This document shows, one piece after another, positions 48,985 to 59,403 of a stretch of DNA of 64,000 nucleotides. Under the pieces are notes generated by a model. That model was not told where the DNA came from, searched no databases, and worked only from the letters and a program-made list of their open reading frames with translations. Position 1 is the first letter of the stretch, and each line of letters begins with the position of its first letter. The DNA is from Margaritispora aquatica. Its lineage: Eukaryota > Ascomycota > Leotiomycetes > Helotiales > Discinellaceae. Location of the stretch: NCBI GenBank assembly GCA_007644065.1, contig VJWN01000005.1:1612001-1676000 (forward strand), read 5' to 3'. Position numbers and translations under genes: made by a program.

Positions 48985-49788
48985 ATGGATTGTGCACAAG
49001 CGACAGGCAGAATCCGGAAACGAAAGGCTGATAACCAAGACAATAACGATCGTTTATCTAAGAGACTAAGTCTGCTCAATCTCGGTTTGTATTCTATTGC
49101 TCAATGCTCATTGTCTCTAGCTTACGATTTTTCTATAGAGCGCAATGGACAAAAACTCTATGTACCAGTTGAACGAGCACCCACTCCACCAAAATCACTA
49201 TTTACACAAGTACAGACTCAACCAGTAGCAGAAGATGACGACATTATGCGATTGGACGATACGAAGCACAAAGTGTACATCTACGACCTTGATGCCGAAC
49301 TTTCTGATAGCGAGTCCTCAGATGATGGCAGGCTCGTCTTCCTTCCCGACATCCAGAAGCATCTGCGCGAGACGAGGATTCCCCCAATAGTAATGGCAAA
49401 CAGCGAAGGAGAATTAGCAGGACAGAAACAACTGGTGCTCTATACAGTTCCTACATCACTGACAGTGCCAGAGGAGCAGGATAGTGTGCGAAAGGCCATC
49501 ATTGAAGCTCGGGCAAGAGCTAGAGCTAAGGCTCAGGAGGAACATACCAGAAGCAGAGATATGGTTCAAGGGACTGGAATACTTCATTCGAATGGAACTG
49601 TGTCACCAGAGCCCGGTTTGGACGCTAGAGACTGGTATCGTGGAATGGGAAGCGGAATGGCAAATAGCTCTTCGATAATTACGAACGAACAGTCCATCGC
49701 TCCACCACTCTTCGTACCCGCCGTCGATGAAGTTCAAATGGACGAGCCTACAATAAATGATGACCCGGATGCTATGGACTTGGGATGA
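48985..49788 (+). CDS. Conserved fungal protein of unknown function
   Basis: Two exons (48985-49084 and 49139-49788) give 249 residues starting MDCAQATGRIRKRKADNQ. The splice joins KRLSLLNL to ERNGQKLYVPVE, which reads as one continuous conserved block. Other segments are KHKVYIYDLDAELSDSESSDD, FLPDIQKHLRETRIPPIV and VPEEQDSVRKAIIEARARA. I believe similar proteins occur widely in filamentous ascomycetes without assigned function. Basic N-terminus (RKRK, KRL) suggests nuclear location; the rest is largely disordered and acidic. The 54-nt intron is a multiple of three without an in-frame stop. Divergent from AlaRS. Confidence 0.82.
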   Translation: MDCAQATGRIRKRKADNQDNNDRLSKRLSLLNLGLYSIAQCSLSLAYDFSIERNGQKLYVPVERAPTPPKSLFTQVQTQPVAEDDDIMRLDDTKHKVYIYDLDAELSDSESSDDGRLVFLPDIQKHLRETRIPPIVMANSEGELAGQKQLVLYTVPTSLTVPEEQDSVRKAIIEARARARAKAQEEHTRSRDMVQGTGILHSNGTVSPEPGLDARDWYRGMGSGMANSSSIITNEQSIAPPLFVPAVDEVQMDEPTINDDPDAMDLG

Positions 49789-50023
49789 TACACGATACAA
49801 GGAGTAATGTTAATTAATGTAGTATTTTAGTTTATTGGGGACGTATGTAAGTAGCTGAGGCAAGCAATTGATTCATTCTTCTATATGCTTTTCAGTCAAA
49901 CTTTACTTCTATACCGGATAGTAAGCCACGCCCCAAAACTCAGGACCAGACTATGCTGGATTTCCCATTACGCCTCATTACAATGAATACAATTTCTCCA
50001 AACACCCAACAAGCCCAAGCCTC

Positions 50024-50738
50024 TCATCGAGGGCCGTAAGGATTGTTGCTCGCTCCGGTGTTATCGGGCCTCAATTCAGCAGCTGGAGGAGGTCCAGCCG
50101 GCGCATCATAACTTGGTGCTGCTTCACCAGTCTCCTGTGGGCGTCTCGTTGGCTCAGTCCTCCATTGCGAGGGATCGACCTTCGTCGCTCCGACAGGAGG
50201 CGAGTAAACGGGTGGCATGGCTGTATTAGGATCGTACATTGGTGGTGGCATTGGCTGCATGTTGTACTGTTGGTATTGTGGGCCTCGTTGGTAGTTGGTA
50301 TAATAGACTTGGGGATTCTGGAACTCGGGCTCATGGATACCTCGTTGTTGGCGACTGAGAAGCCACTGAAAATGTTAGTTTACTTTCATTCTGGGTAAGG
50401 AAAAAGATGAACGTACTCGATGGTATGCAAGAGGCTTGAGGCCTTTGCTTAGTCTTCTCTTCGCACTGTATTGCATGTCAGAAGGGTTTCCTGCTTTGCT
50501 GTGCTTGCTAGGAACCTACTGCCAGTATCCGATAATCATATACGCCAGGAGCAAGCCAAATAGTCCGAGGAAGATAGACCACCTAACAATCTGTCCCGTC
50601 TGTTCCCAACGATCAGTTGAGTTCTCAAGAGTCAAAATCAAGAATGCTCACTCTCGTCCACCAGAAACTCCTCTCCCTCTCATCAAACACAAACTCCTGG
50701 TCTGGATTTGTTTGTCTCGCTGCTAGTATTGAAGCCAT
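50024..50738 (-). CDS. RCR-like single-span membrane protein with PPxY motifs
   Basis: Four exons (50652-50738, 50520-50599, 50417-50465, 50024-50365) sum to 558 nt, giving 185 residues. The start is MASILAARQTNPDQEF. After WWTRTGQIVRW comes one membrane helix (SIFLGLFGLLLAYMIIG, about residues 37-53), then a basic HAKRRLSKG stop-transfer and a Pro/Tyr/Gln-rich cytosolic tail with PPMY and PPVY motifs. This matches the Rcr (resistance to Congo red) family layout, in which PPxY motifs bind the ubiquitin ligase Rsp5 and affect membrane-protein sorting and chitin deposition. Assignment rests on architecture rather than a strong motif, so it could be another small tail-anchored adaptor. Confidence 0.75.
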
Positions 50739-53700
50739 CTTGCTTGGTTGGTAAAGTAGGTAGACGTTGTACCTCGATTTGGTACTGTCGTATTGACCCT
50801 TGAGAACAACTCGTCACTTCCTTCGTCGTTGGTCCAGCCCTATTGTTGGTAATCAAATCAAGCAATCTATCTACCTGTAACTCCTGCCAAATTAATATAA
50901 CCCAAAAATTAGCATCAGAATTTGAGTATGAAATAAATGAGAAAGAGCAGGAAATTCAAGCAAGCCAAGCTTCTGAAATACACAAGTGCAAAGCTTCTTC
51001 AGTTCGCAAGATCAGTGGCTGAGTGGTTTTAGTCAGTCGTGCTGAGGTGACCTGAGAGTTGCTGTTTCAGCGGGGTTTCGTGGTCGTCTCTGGTCTGGTC
51101 AGTGAGCGTTGTTGCAGATGCCGGTCCCGAGTCTGAATGTTTACCTCTGTCCTCTCAGTGTAGATTTAGTTGTGTACTTTTGCTTCGGATCTTGGAGAAA
51201 TGGGAATATCAGTAGTTGTATTTTCAGCCTGGATTTGGGAGATTGCAAGAGGTTTTTTGGATATGTGAGGGAGGTAGTTTTGTTGGCCAAGGTTGGGCTT
51301 GAGATGAAGCTTTTGGGGATCCCGAGTTGTGAGACATGCATGGTCGGATTGGCCGGGAGATGTACGCGAAGCGACTGGGTGGTTGATGCTCCTCATGTGA
51401 AGAGTGAAGGGTCAAATTTTGTTTGTGCTTGCTTGTGAAGATGAGTTGCATGTGAAACTGCGATTGTATTTTGGTGTTTCTTACGTGTTGGTTGCTAAGA
51501 ATGGCACATGAGTAGATGCAAGTCATTAGGCAGGGGAAGGCTTCAAGCAGCTGAATTTGAATCCACGATCCATTAGGTCGCTCGGAAGACTAATTTAGGT
51601 GTTGTTTCTCAGATCGCAAGAATACTAGCAAAGGCATGATTATCTTGAAGGATATGGCATACTAGAGGTTCCCAGATTTTCGTCTCAACGGCGATTTTTC
51701 TCGTATCCTGTTCCCAAGGCTTTGCATCACCAAGAACATACCAACAACTTTCGTACTAAATTTGAGAAAGGATCTAAAGAATGTTCTATACAACACTGCA
51801 CTCTTAAATTTTCACCTTGTGATGAGCTTTAATACCATATGAAAAATGTCCTCGCAAATGACATATAATGTGTCTTTGCTAGGTCATGCCCTTCGCTTCG
51901 CTTAAGTCTAAGGTTAAAATTTCATCAAGAAATCTCGGCAACCTAGGAGTAAGCTTTGATTCCTTCTATTGAATGTATTCAACTTATAAATTGACATTTG
52001 TGTGTTTAAATTTTAGAAACTATCAGACCGGCTCAAGATAATGAAGTCATCCCGCTATCAACATAAACAAGTAGCCTCACAAGCAACAGTCGCGCACAAA
52101 CTGCTGCAGCATCGAGCAAATATGAAATTGACATAGCCAGCAGAAAGGAATTGACTGATGTCATAGGAGGCTCTACATTTGCTATTACTAATAAAGATAA
52201 TGTTTTGAACGTAGGTGAACGTGATCACGGTTATGGCTCTAAATGCGAGATGCCACCAACAAACCTACCAACGAGGAATAAAAGGAGTGGTAGCACAAGT
52301 TAAGCACTCTGAAGCGGTGAGAGCTTGAGAAAGGAGGATGAGGCTATTGATCTGTTGTCAATACGAGAATCACAATCTTGTACGATGAAGAAGAGATCAC
52401 CAAAGCTTAAGCGAGATCAAACTCCCCAAGAAACAGCAAGATTAACCACTGTCAATGAATTAAATGTCGAGTAACATACCTGTGTTACCAGTCTTCCAGC
52501 TTCATTGTCTCGCTTGCCTGGAATAAACTCGACGATTTCATTGCCTAAAAATGTCAATAGGCCGAACTTGCAAGTCGAGAATACACAGCTATTCTATGAA
52601 GCACAGCAGATAGGCAGTGTGATCATTTGAGGTTCGTGGAGGATCTACTTGCAGGTATGACCAAATGCAACAGCCATGATATTTTCATACCTAGTCGTCA
52701 ATATTGAGTTGTGTGATGCTGGAGTGCTTGTAGTTATCGTCTCGCCTTCAAGTACTGCTGAATGTCTATTAATGTACTTGGCAAGGTTAGTGAGGCGATG
52801 GTTGAATTGACGCTTGCATATATATGCCAGTGTCAACAGTATATGCAAGCGTCAACATCGAATCGTATACGTTGAGCTGTACCACAACATGAAGAGTTCT
52901 TGAATGGTGTGGTCCAGTAATTGTTCAATTCGCACAGTCGACTTGAATACAGCGAGAACTCGACAGGTATGGTGATCAATCTATTGGTAATCTGATGTAA
53001 CCAGAATAGCCTGTAGAGTAATATGAACTCGCAAAGCTGTTAAGTGAACAAATAGTCGGTACTCGCCGAGCGAACAATGAGATGGTCCCAGCTCGTTCAG
53101 CCTCACAATATCTTGAGTGCATCAAAAGAGCAAACGTGCAGCTCGTCAAATTTGAAGATGATGATTGGTTAGAAATAAAGGCAAGAGGAACAAATCAGGG
53201 GCGGAAGACTCCTCCTTCGGGGAGGGAAGCGACCGGATTCTCGAATTGTCTACACCAAACAACCACCATCTCAAAGAAACCATATCCCATCCCAGCCCAG
53301 CTCGTGACAAAAGCAACGGGGGACACAAATCCACGCAGACGTCGTCCTGGAATCCTGCTGCACATCGCCATGCTTTCATGCACTCATGCACGAAAGCTAC
53401 CTCGAGACTGGCATGTCTGGTTTGAGGCTTCGAGCTCCTCCACTCCTTGCCTATTGTTTTCAAGTGCACAGCTCTCCTCTCCATCAAAATTGCCAACACC
53501 TCGAACATCCACACGTGCCACACACACAGTATGTGCCACCGCCGTAAAAAGCTCTGGATGAGATCCTCTTTGATCTACAATTACCATGCAGGAGAGACTG
53601 TGGTGGATCCTGCCGTCCTGGAGTTGAGAGGAGTTGCAGAGGACGCTTGTCCCAACTTGGAATAGCTGCAGGTGATCCAGCCTCCCAAGAGAAACTCCAA

Positions 53701-55089
53701 CGTCCGCTTGTAATTGGTTTCTGTCACAACTTTCCCTTATCAAAAAAAAACAAACCTAAACCTCAAGTCTCCAGACATCTTCTGTTCAATCACATCGTCG
53801 CTCCGTCTCAGCTACAGGGTCACGGTTACAGTAAACTGAAACCTTCTAGAAGCAAATTGTGGATAGCTAGTTGCTTCCTATGATCATCTGAAGTCTATCG
53901 GATGTGACTTTGCACGACGATAAGCTTCTTATAAGCCTTGGCGTATTGCGATTCAGTTCCACATGAACGACAACGCTACCAACGACGCCAAAGATCAAGA
54001 TACAAGCTCTCTGAACATGACTACCGCGTGAACCTGCTTCTGGAGCACTTCGGCGTCGGCTTCTTTTTCAGTATTGCAACATAGTACAGCTGGAGCAGAA
54101 GCAGATCACCGCATATTGCATCCATGTTATTACATTCAAGGACGAACCAAAAATTGGTGTGACCACTGTCACCCCTATCGTCCCCAAAGTCTCAGATTCG
54201 ATAAGCAATAATTGACTCGAGTGCATGAGGCCTTGTCGGGGAACATTTTTGACCAGAATGAGTCGCGTTGGCGACCATCTCATTGGTCGTGATAGCTGGA
54301 TATCAAGATGAGAGTTCATGTCTGTTGATGTCGAGCCTGTGATTGGAGCACAGAGCGGCATGTCCTCGAGAAGGCTTTAGGAGGCTTCACAAGGCTTCGT
54401 CAACCGAAGAAAAGTCCTCGCTTAGAATGTTCAACGAGGGGGTACCAAACGGTGGCGTACCACATCTCAAATCCAGGATAACGGCAACACCTTCAGTAGA
54501 TTGGAATAATCTTGAGGAACCTGAGAAGTGATGTACAGACTGATGGTTCGGCGAAGTATCATCAGATCTCGTTCCTGCCTATGAATATATGATCCAGGAG
54601 CCCTGGATGTTGATGAGTGAATTCGAAATCTTAACCTTTTTCTAAAGGCTCTTGCCACCTTCTAGTTTCCCCGCAAATCACATCCAGATCGCTCTCAAGG
54701 CCTTTTTAGTGCTAGCTCCTCAGAAACAAGCCACAGGCCGGCTTGGGTGTTATCAATACTAAAGCTTACTTTCATTAGCTCCCAGTCCCGACTGTGTGGC
54801 CAGAATCTCTACGGTCCACTCCATTGAAGATCCTCGGCGTCGTCCGTAGTCCTAACCTGTCGCATACCTCCTCTGAAGCTACCCTTGCTGCTTAATCCTT
54901 GCCAGTACCATCTGCAACAACTATTCGAATCTCATATAAGACCTACATTGCGTTTTGTGCTCCATTAAGATAGTCAGAATCAAAGTCTCAGGGCCCTGAT
55001 AAGAAGCTTTAAAGCTCTCCACATCCACTTTAACTTGCACTTCGGTCCTCGAACACATTTCGATCATCTACAACTCGAGATCAGTCGCA
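50739..55089. other. Large gene-poor region
   Basis: About 4.4 kb without a supported gene. Open stretches of 60-160 codons (for example 53082-53561 plus and 53384-53743 minus) lack family motifs and overlap each other. It contains the inverted repeat at 52807-52855. The last few hundred bases should contain the permease promoter. Whether it was once a transposon cannot be decided by eye. Confidence 0.5.
52807..52855. repeat. 16-bp perfect inverted repeat, 17-nt spacer
   Basis: Left arm TTGACGCTTGCATATA (52807-52822) and right arm TATATGCAAGCGTCAA (52840-52855) are exact reverse complements around TATGCCAGTGTCAACAG. The structure could form a hairpin. No flanking target-site duplication is obvious. 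Confidence 0.9.
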
Positions 55090-56815
55090 ATGGGTGTCTT
55101 TTCGAGGAAACAAGCTGATGTCGAAGCTGCACCAGTCGCCGACAAGCATGATATTGCCAGCAGCGGAGACTACGTGCCAGATGAGGGCGCCGTGCCAGCG
55201 GAAACTTTTGTCCTTGGTGATACTTGGTACGCAAAGACCCAAAGACTTGCAGGAAAACTGGGTGTGGAACAGCGAGGTATCGAGCGTGTTCCCAGTGATG
55301 AACGTGAATCAGCTCCTGCTTCCCAAGTCGGAACTATGTGGTTGTCCGCCAACATGGTGGTATGTACTCAAAAAACGTCCTAATGCGCAATTGCAAGCAT
55401 ACTGATGGTCAATAGGTTAGCTCCTTTGCTCTCGGCGCATTGGCGTATCCTATCTTCTACCTTGGTTTCATTGATACCATCTTAATCATCTTCTTCGTCA
55501 ATCTCATTGGCATCATGCCTGTGTGCTTTTTCAGTACTTTCGGCCCGAGATTTGGACTGAGGCAAATGGTTCTTTCCAGATATTTCTTCGGTGTAAGTGA
55601 ATTTTATTATAGGCCATGAAGATCTACTAATAGCTTTCAGTGGTACGGAGTCAAAATCATTGCTGTTTTCAACATCCTTGCTTGCATTGGATGGAGTGCT
55701 GTCAACGTCATCGTTGGAGCTCAGCTTTTCAATGCCGTTAATCCTAAGGTATGATCCAACTCTTGTACTTCGCCTTTCGATTTTGTTAATAATTGAATTA
55801 GATGCCAGGATGGGCTGGAATCATTGTTATTGCCTCAGCCACTTTCTTGATCACACTTTTCGGTTACAAGATTGTTCATACCTATGAACGGTATTCCTGG
55901 GTACCATGCTTCATTATTTTCTTAATCATCCTTGGTGAGCTGGTCCACTCTGGCAAATTCGAAAACCTCCCCATGGGCCATGGTTTGGGAGAAGCTGGAT
56001 CTGCTCTCTCCTTCGCTGCTAGCATCTTCGGTTTCGCGACCGGCTGGACGTCTTACGCTGCCGATTACACTGTCTACCAACCAGTGGACCGACCTCGCAA
56101 GTCAATTTTCATTTGGACATGGCTGGGCCTCATCTTCCCTCTTTTGTTCACTGAGATGCTCGGTGCTGCTGTTGCCACTTGCATGGCTGCAAACGATGGA
56201 CAAAACATTTACAAGGACGGATATAAATCTTCTGGAATTGGTGGTCTCATTGCTGCAGTTATCGTTCCACCTCTTGGCCGTTTCGGAGAGTTCTGTCTCG
56301 TTGTCCTTGCACTCTCCATCATCGCCAACAACTGCCCAAACATCTACTCCGTTTCTCTCTCCATTCAGCTCCTCGCTCGTGTCTCAGCTAAAGTTCCTCG
56401 CGCTGTTTGGACCTTCTTCGGAACTCTGCTTTACTGCGCCATCGCCATTCCAGGATATGGACACTTCACTTCCGTTCTTGAGAACTTCATGTTGTTGATC
56501 GCTTACTGGCTGGCTATCTACGAGGGTATCGCGCTTTCCGAGCACTTTTTCTTCAAGAAAGGATTCCCAGGTTATGATCCTACTATCTACATGGATAAGA
56601 GCAAACTCCCTCCTGGAATTGCTGCTTGCGTCGCATTTGTATTCGGCATTGCCGGTGCACTTCTTGGCATGGCTCAAGTGTTCTTTACTGGCCCCATTGG
56701 CAAGCTGTGCGGAACGAAATATGGAGGCGATGTTGGGTTTGAGCTCGCTTTCGGCTTTGCTGCTCTTTCTTTCATCCCCATGAGATACTTCGAGAAGAAG
56801 TATTTCGGGCGGTAG
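55090..56815 (+). CDS. Purine-cytosine permease (NCS1, Fcy family)
   Basis: Four exons (55090-55359, 55416-55592, 55641-55748, 55802-56815) sum to 1569 nt, giving 522 residues. The protein imports purine bases and cytosine with protons across the plasma membrane. About 12 hydrophobic helices are visible from LSANMVVSSFALGALAYPIF onward. Family segments include the N-terminal GIERVPSDER, FFSTFGPRFGLRQM, GWSAVNVIVGAQL, FATGWTSYAADYTVYQP and SIIANNCPNIYSVSLSIQ (Asn-rich helix 8 region). The cytosolic N-terminus carries acidic residues and lysines possibly used for ubiquitin-linked turnover. Converges with the GNAT gene. Confidence 0.95.
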
Positions 56816-57245
56816 ATTCTCGGCTGCATTTTTGTTGCTTTATTTTGTTGTCGCTTTGGATATGCAGGATTTCTTGCATAGGATAGATGGTTTTAGGATC
56901 ATACGCAGTGCTTGAGGGAAATAGTTTGATTATTTTGGAATACCCATACAATTTTATAATTATCATTGCCTTCTTCTAAGCCTTTATTCTATAACGCTAA
57001 CTCCACCCCCGCTTAACTCAAATGCCCTCTTAGCATGTCTTCAAATCATGCCTATATCTATCTCCTTCTCTTAGTTCTCTCCTGCTCTACTTGAAAATTC
57101 CCAATCAAAAAGATCTGTCTAAAACCTTTGCACTCAAACCCCTTTTTGAACACTTCTATCACCTTCACCTTCCCTTCTATTCTCTAATTCCCCATCTCCC
57201 GCAACCCACTCATCAACCCACCCACAAAACACCCACCCTCTTAGC
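56816..57245. other. Convergent 3' intergenic region
   Basis: Spacer of 430 bp between the permease and GNAT stop codons; CT-rich on the plus strand. No gene supported. Confidence 0.5.
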
Positions 57246-57860
57246 TCACAAAGCCTTCCACATAATCCAATCCGTCTGGACACAACTTCCCATCGTAAAA
57301 TCATGCGTCCCACACTTCACAAACCCCATCTTACCGTAGAAACCCTGCGCCTTGGCATTCTCCTCCCACACGCCTAACCACAACGTCTGATACCCCTCGC
57401 TCTTCGCACGCTGCGCAACAGCATCCACCAATTTCTTGCCTAATCCCATCCCGTGAGCAGCGGTGCTGACGTAGATACGCTGCAGCTCCACGGGCTTGGG
57501 CATCATGCTGGGATCGAGACATGGTTCGTGAGAGGAGCGGTTGATTTGTGTGAAGCCGAGGATGGGTGTTGGTGTGCTCTGGGAAGGCGAGGAAGAAATG
57601 GCGACGAAGGTGGTTATAGAGGGGTTGGAGAGCTCAGCGAGGATGGCGGAAACGCTGTAGGCGTCCTCGAGGTAGCTCGCTAGGTCGGCGGGGGGAAGAG
57701 AGAACCCGAACGTGGTGGTGAAGACTGTGGCTCCTAGGTGGGCGATTTGTGCTGCATCGGCGGGAGTAGCGAGGCGAATTGTTGGGCTTGTTGATTGTGA
57801 TGATTTTGAGAGTGAGGGGTTGGATATCATGGTGGTGGTGGTGGGGATTGCTTCTGGCAT
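57246..57860 (-). CDS. GNAT-family N-acetyltransferase
   Basis: A single-exon ORF of 204 residues starting MPEAIPTTTT. After a Ser/Thr-rich leader, TIRLATPADAAQIAHLG begins the GNAT fold. VELQRIYVSTAAHGMGLGKKLV is motif A, with the R/Q-x-x-G-x-G/A acetyl-CoA loop (AHGMGLGK), and TLWLGVWEENAKAQGFYGKMGF is motif B. GNAT enzymes transfer acetyl from acetyl-CoA to an amine; closest general type is the small-molecule or polyamine/peptide acetyltransferases, substrate unknown. It is divergent from the PaiB-like gene across 778 bp; in bacteria paiA (GNAT) and paiB are neighbours, an intriguing parallel. Confidence 0.9.
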   Translation of the reverse strand: MPEAIPTTTTMISNPSLSKSSQSTSPTIRLATPADAAQIAHLGATVFTTTFGFSLPPADLASYLEDAYSVSAILAELSNPSITTFVAISSSPSQSTPTPILGFTQINRSSHEPCLDPSMMPKPVELQRIYVSTAAHGMGLGKKLVDAVAQRAKSEGYQTLWLGVWEENAKAQGFYGKMGFVKCGTHDFTMGSCVQTDWIMWKAL

Positions 57861-58638
57861 TTTGATGTTTGGTGGTTTGATCGTGGAGTAGAGAGTGGTA
57901 ACAAATCAAGAGGAGTTAAGAAGGCAGTGAGCTTTCGTACCAGCTGGGTTTCTTAAGTAGTGATTTGTGTATATGAGGTGGTTTGTATGAATGTAGGAAT
58001 AAAATATGAGATGAGAGATATGGTTGATGAGTTTGAGATGAGATTGACTGAGAAGTGGGATAACAATGAACAATAAATAAATACTCTCTGTATCACAGAA
58101 AACATACCCTGTAATCTCGAATATGCGGTCATACAATCCTTCCACTTGAAGTTATATTCTAGAAAGTACTTTGTGATTCTAGTCCAAGTACATCAAGTCA
58201 AGTAGTTTTGGTGTTGTTCATACTGTCGAACATTGGCCCTGCCCTGACTAGATTTTCCCAAGGGCGTACGATTGACGAGCCTGGATGTGCTCACTAAACC
58301 GAAAGGGGATGGCATAGCCGAGAGAACTGCGACAAAATGCTCAACTCCGTTGCCGACGGAGTTGAGATGTCAAATAGTTAAAGTCAGTCGTTCTTGTAGT
58401 GAGACTGTTGGGAAATGAGCTAAAGGTTTGTTCTGAGCATCTTTACATCTCAAAATCCTATATATCCCATTGATTCCTTCTACATAAGAGGAGAAATATT
58501 TGATCTGACAGACTTGAGAATTTTTCGAATTCGAATTACCCCACTTAAACCTTCTCCACACCATTCCTTTAACATCACCAAGTCAAAGAGACTACACACC
58601 CTACCTAAAGCATCATTCTATCTTAAGTCTTCAACACA
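57861..58638. promoter_or_regulatory. Divergent promoter region, GNAT / PaiB-like
   Basis: 778 bp between two divergent starts; contains the 11-bp-stem hairpin at 58340-58366 and otherwise no recognisable gene. Confidence 0.45.
58340..58366. repeat. Perfect 11-bp stem, 5-nt loop hairpin
   Basis: CTCAACTCCGT (58340-58350), loop TGCCG, then ACGGAGTTGAG (58356-58366). It is GC-richer than its surroundings and lies 272 bp upstream of the PaiB-like start. As DNA it could be a dimeric-factor site; as RNA it would lie upstream of the likely 5' UTR. Confidence 0.9.
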
Positions 58639-59403
58639 ATGTACCTCCGTGCCGCCCACGCCGAGCTCCACATCCCCTCCCTTTACAAATTCATCCAGCA
58701 AAACCCCCTCGGCATCCTCACGACCGCCATCCCCTCCCCCAACCACAACACCATCCAAAGTAGCCATATCCCCTGGATTCTGGATGCTCCCTCCCCTGAA
58801 GAAACCGAGACCTCAACCGCAAAACTGCGCGGGCACCTTGCACGCGCAAATCCGCAATGCAAAGCCCTCATTGAGGCAGCTACGAAAGCTGGCTCAAATA
58901 CCATCACTGAAGAGGTCATGCTGCTGTTCAATGGTCCCGTGCACCACTATGTCACGCCTAAGTTCTACGTCGAAACCAAGCCGGCCACGGGCAAGGTAGT
59001 ACCGACGTGGAATTACTCAGCTGTACAGGTCTATGGGACTGCAACGGTGTTCTTTGACACGAAAGATCCGAGCACAGATGCGTTTCTTGCTACTGCGTTG
59101 GATGATTTGAGTAGGCAGAGCGAGGAGAAAATCTTTGGGTATGATGGGAAAGAAGGCAGGCAGAAGGCGTGGAGCGTGGATGAGAGTCCCGAGAGCTATA
59201 TTAAACTGCTGAAGAAGGCGATTATTGGCATTGAGATCCAGGTTAAGAGTATTGGGGGGAAGTTTAAGATGAGCCAGGAGTTGGGGGAGGGAGATAGGGC
59301 AGGTGTCGTGAAGGGTTTTGCGGCATTGGGAAGTGAAGAGGGTGAGGAGATTGCAAAGTTGGTAGAAGAGAGAGCTGAAATTTCCAAGGCGAAGAAGGGG
59401 TGA
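58639..59403 (+). CDS. PaiB-like FMN-binding split-barrel protein
   Basis: A single-exon ORF of 254 residues, starting MYLRAAHAELHIPSLYKFIQ. The order of HIPWILD, LRGHLARANPQC, VMLLFNGPVHHYVTPKFY and VPTWNYSAVQVYGTA is that of the PaiB/Protease synthase and sporulation family: a pyridoxamine-phosphate-oxidase-like barrel that binds FMN. The name in bacteria reflects a regulatory phenotype; the fungal proteins are more likely flavin-dependent reductases or oxidases, and their substrate is not known. FKMSQ near the C-terminus is the usual terminal signature of the family, here followed by an acidic/basic helix to AKKG. Confidence 0.92.
   Translation: MYLRAAHAELHIPSLYKFIQQNPLGILTTAIPSPNHNTIQSSHIPWILDAPSPEETETSTAKLRGHLARANPQCKALIEAATKAGSNTITEEVMLLFNGPVHHYVTPKFYVETKPATGKVVPTWNYSAVQVYGTATVFFDTKDPSTDAFLATALDDLSRQSEEKIFGYDGKEGRQKAWSVDESPESYIKLLKKAIIGIEIQVKSIGGKFKMSQELGEGDRAGVVKGFAALGSEEGEEIAKLVEERAEISKAKKG

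Noticed and set aside
51010..51090. GTGGCTGAGTGG resembling the D-arm of a class II tRNA
   Set aside because: No GGTTCRANTCC T-arm and no pairing acceptor stem are found downstream.
53082..53743. Overlapping 120-160-codon ORFs on both strands
   Set aside because: No domain, signal peptide or splice structure; mutual overlap suggests chance.
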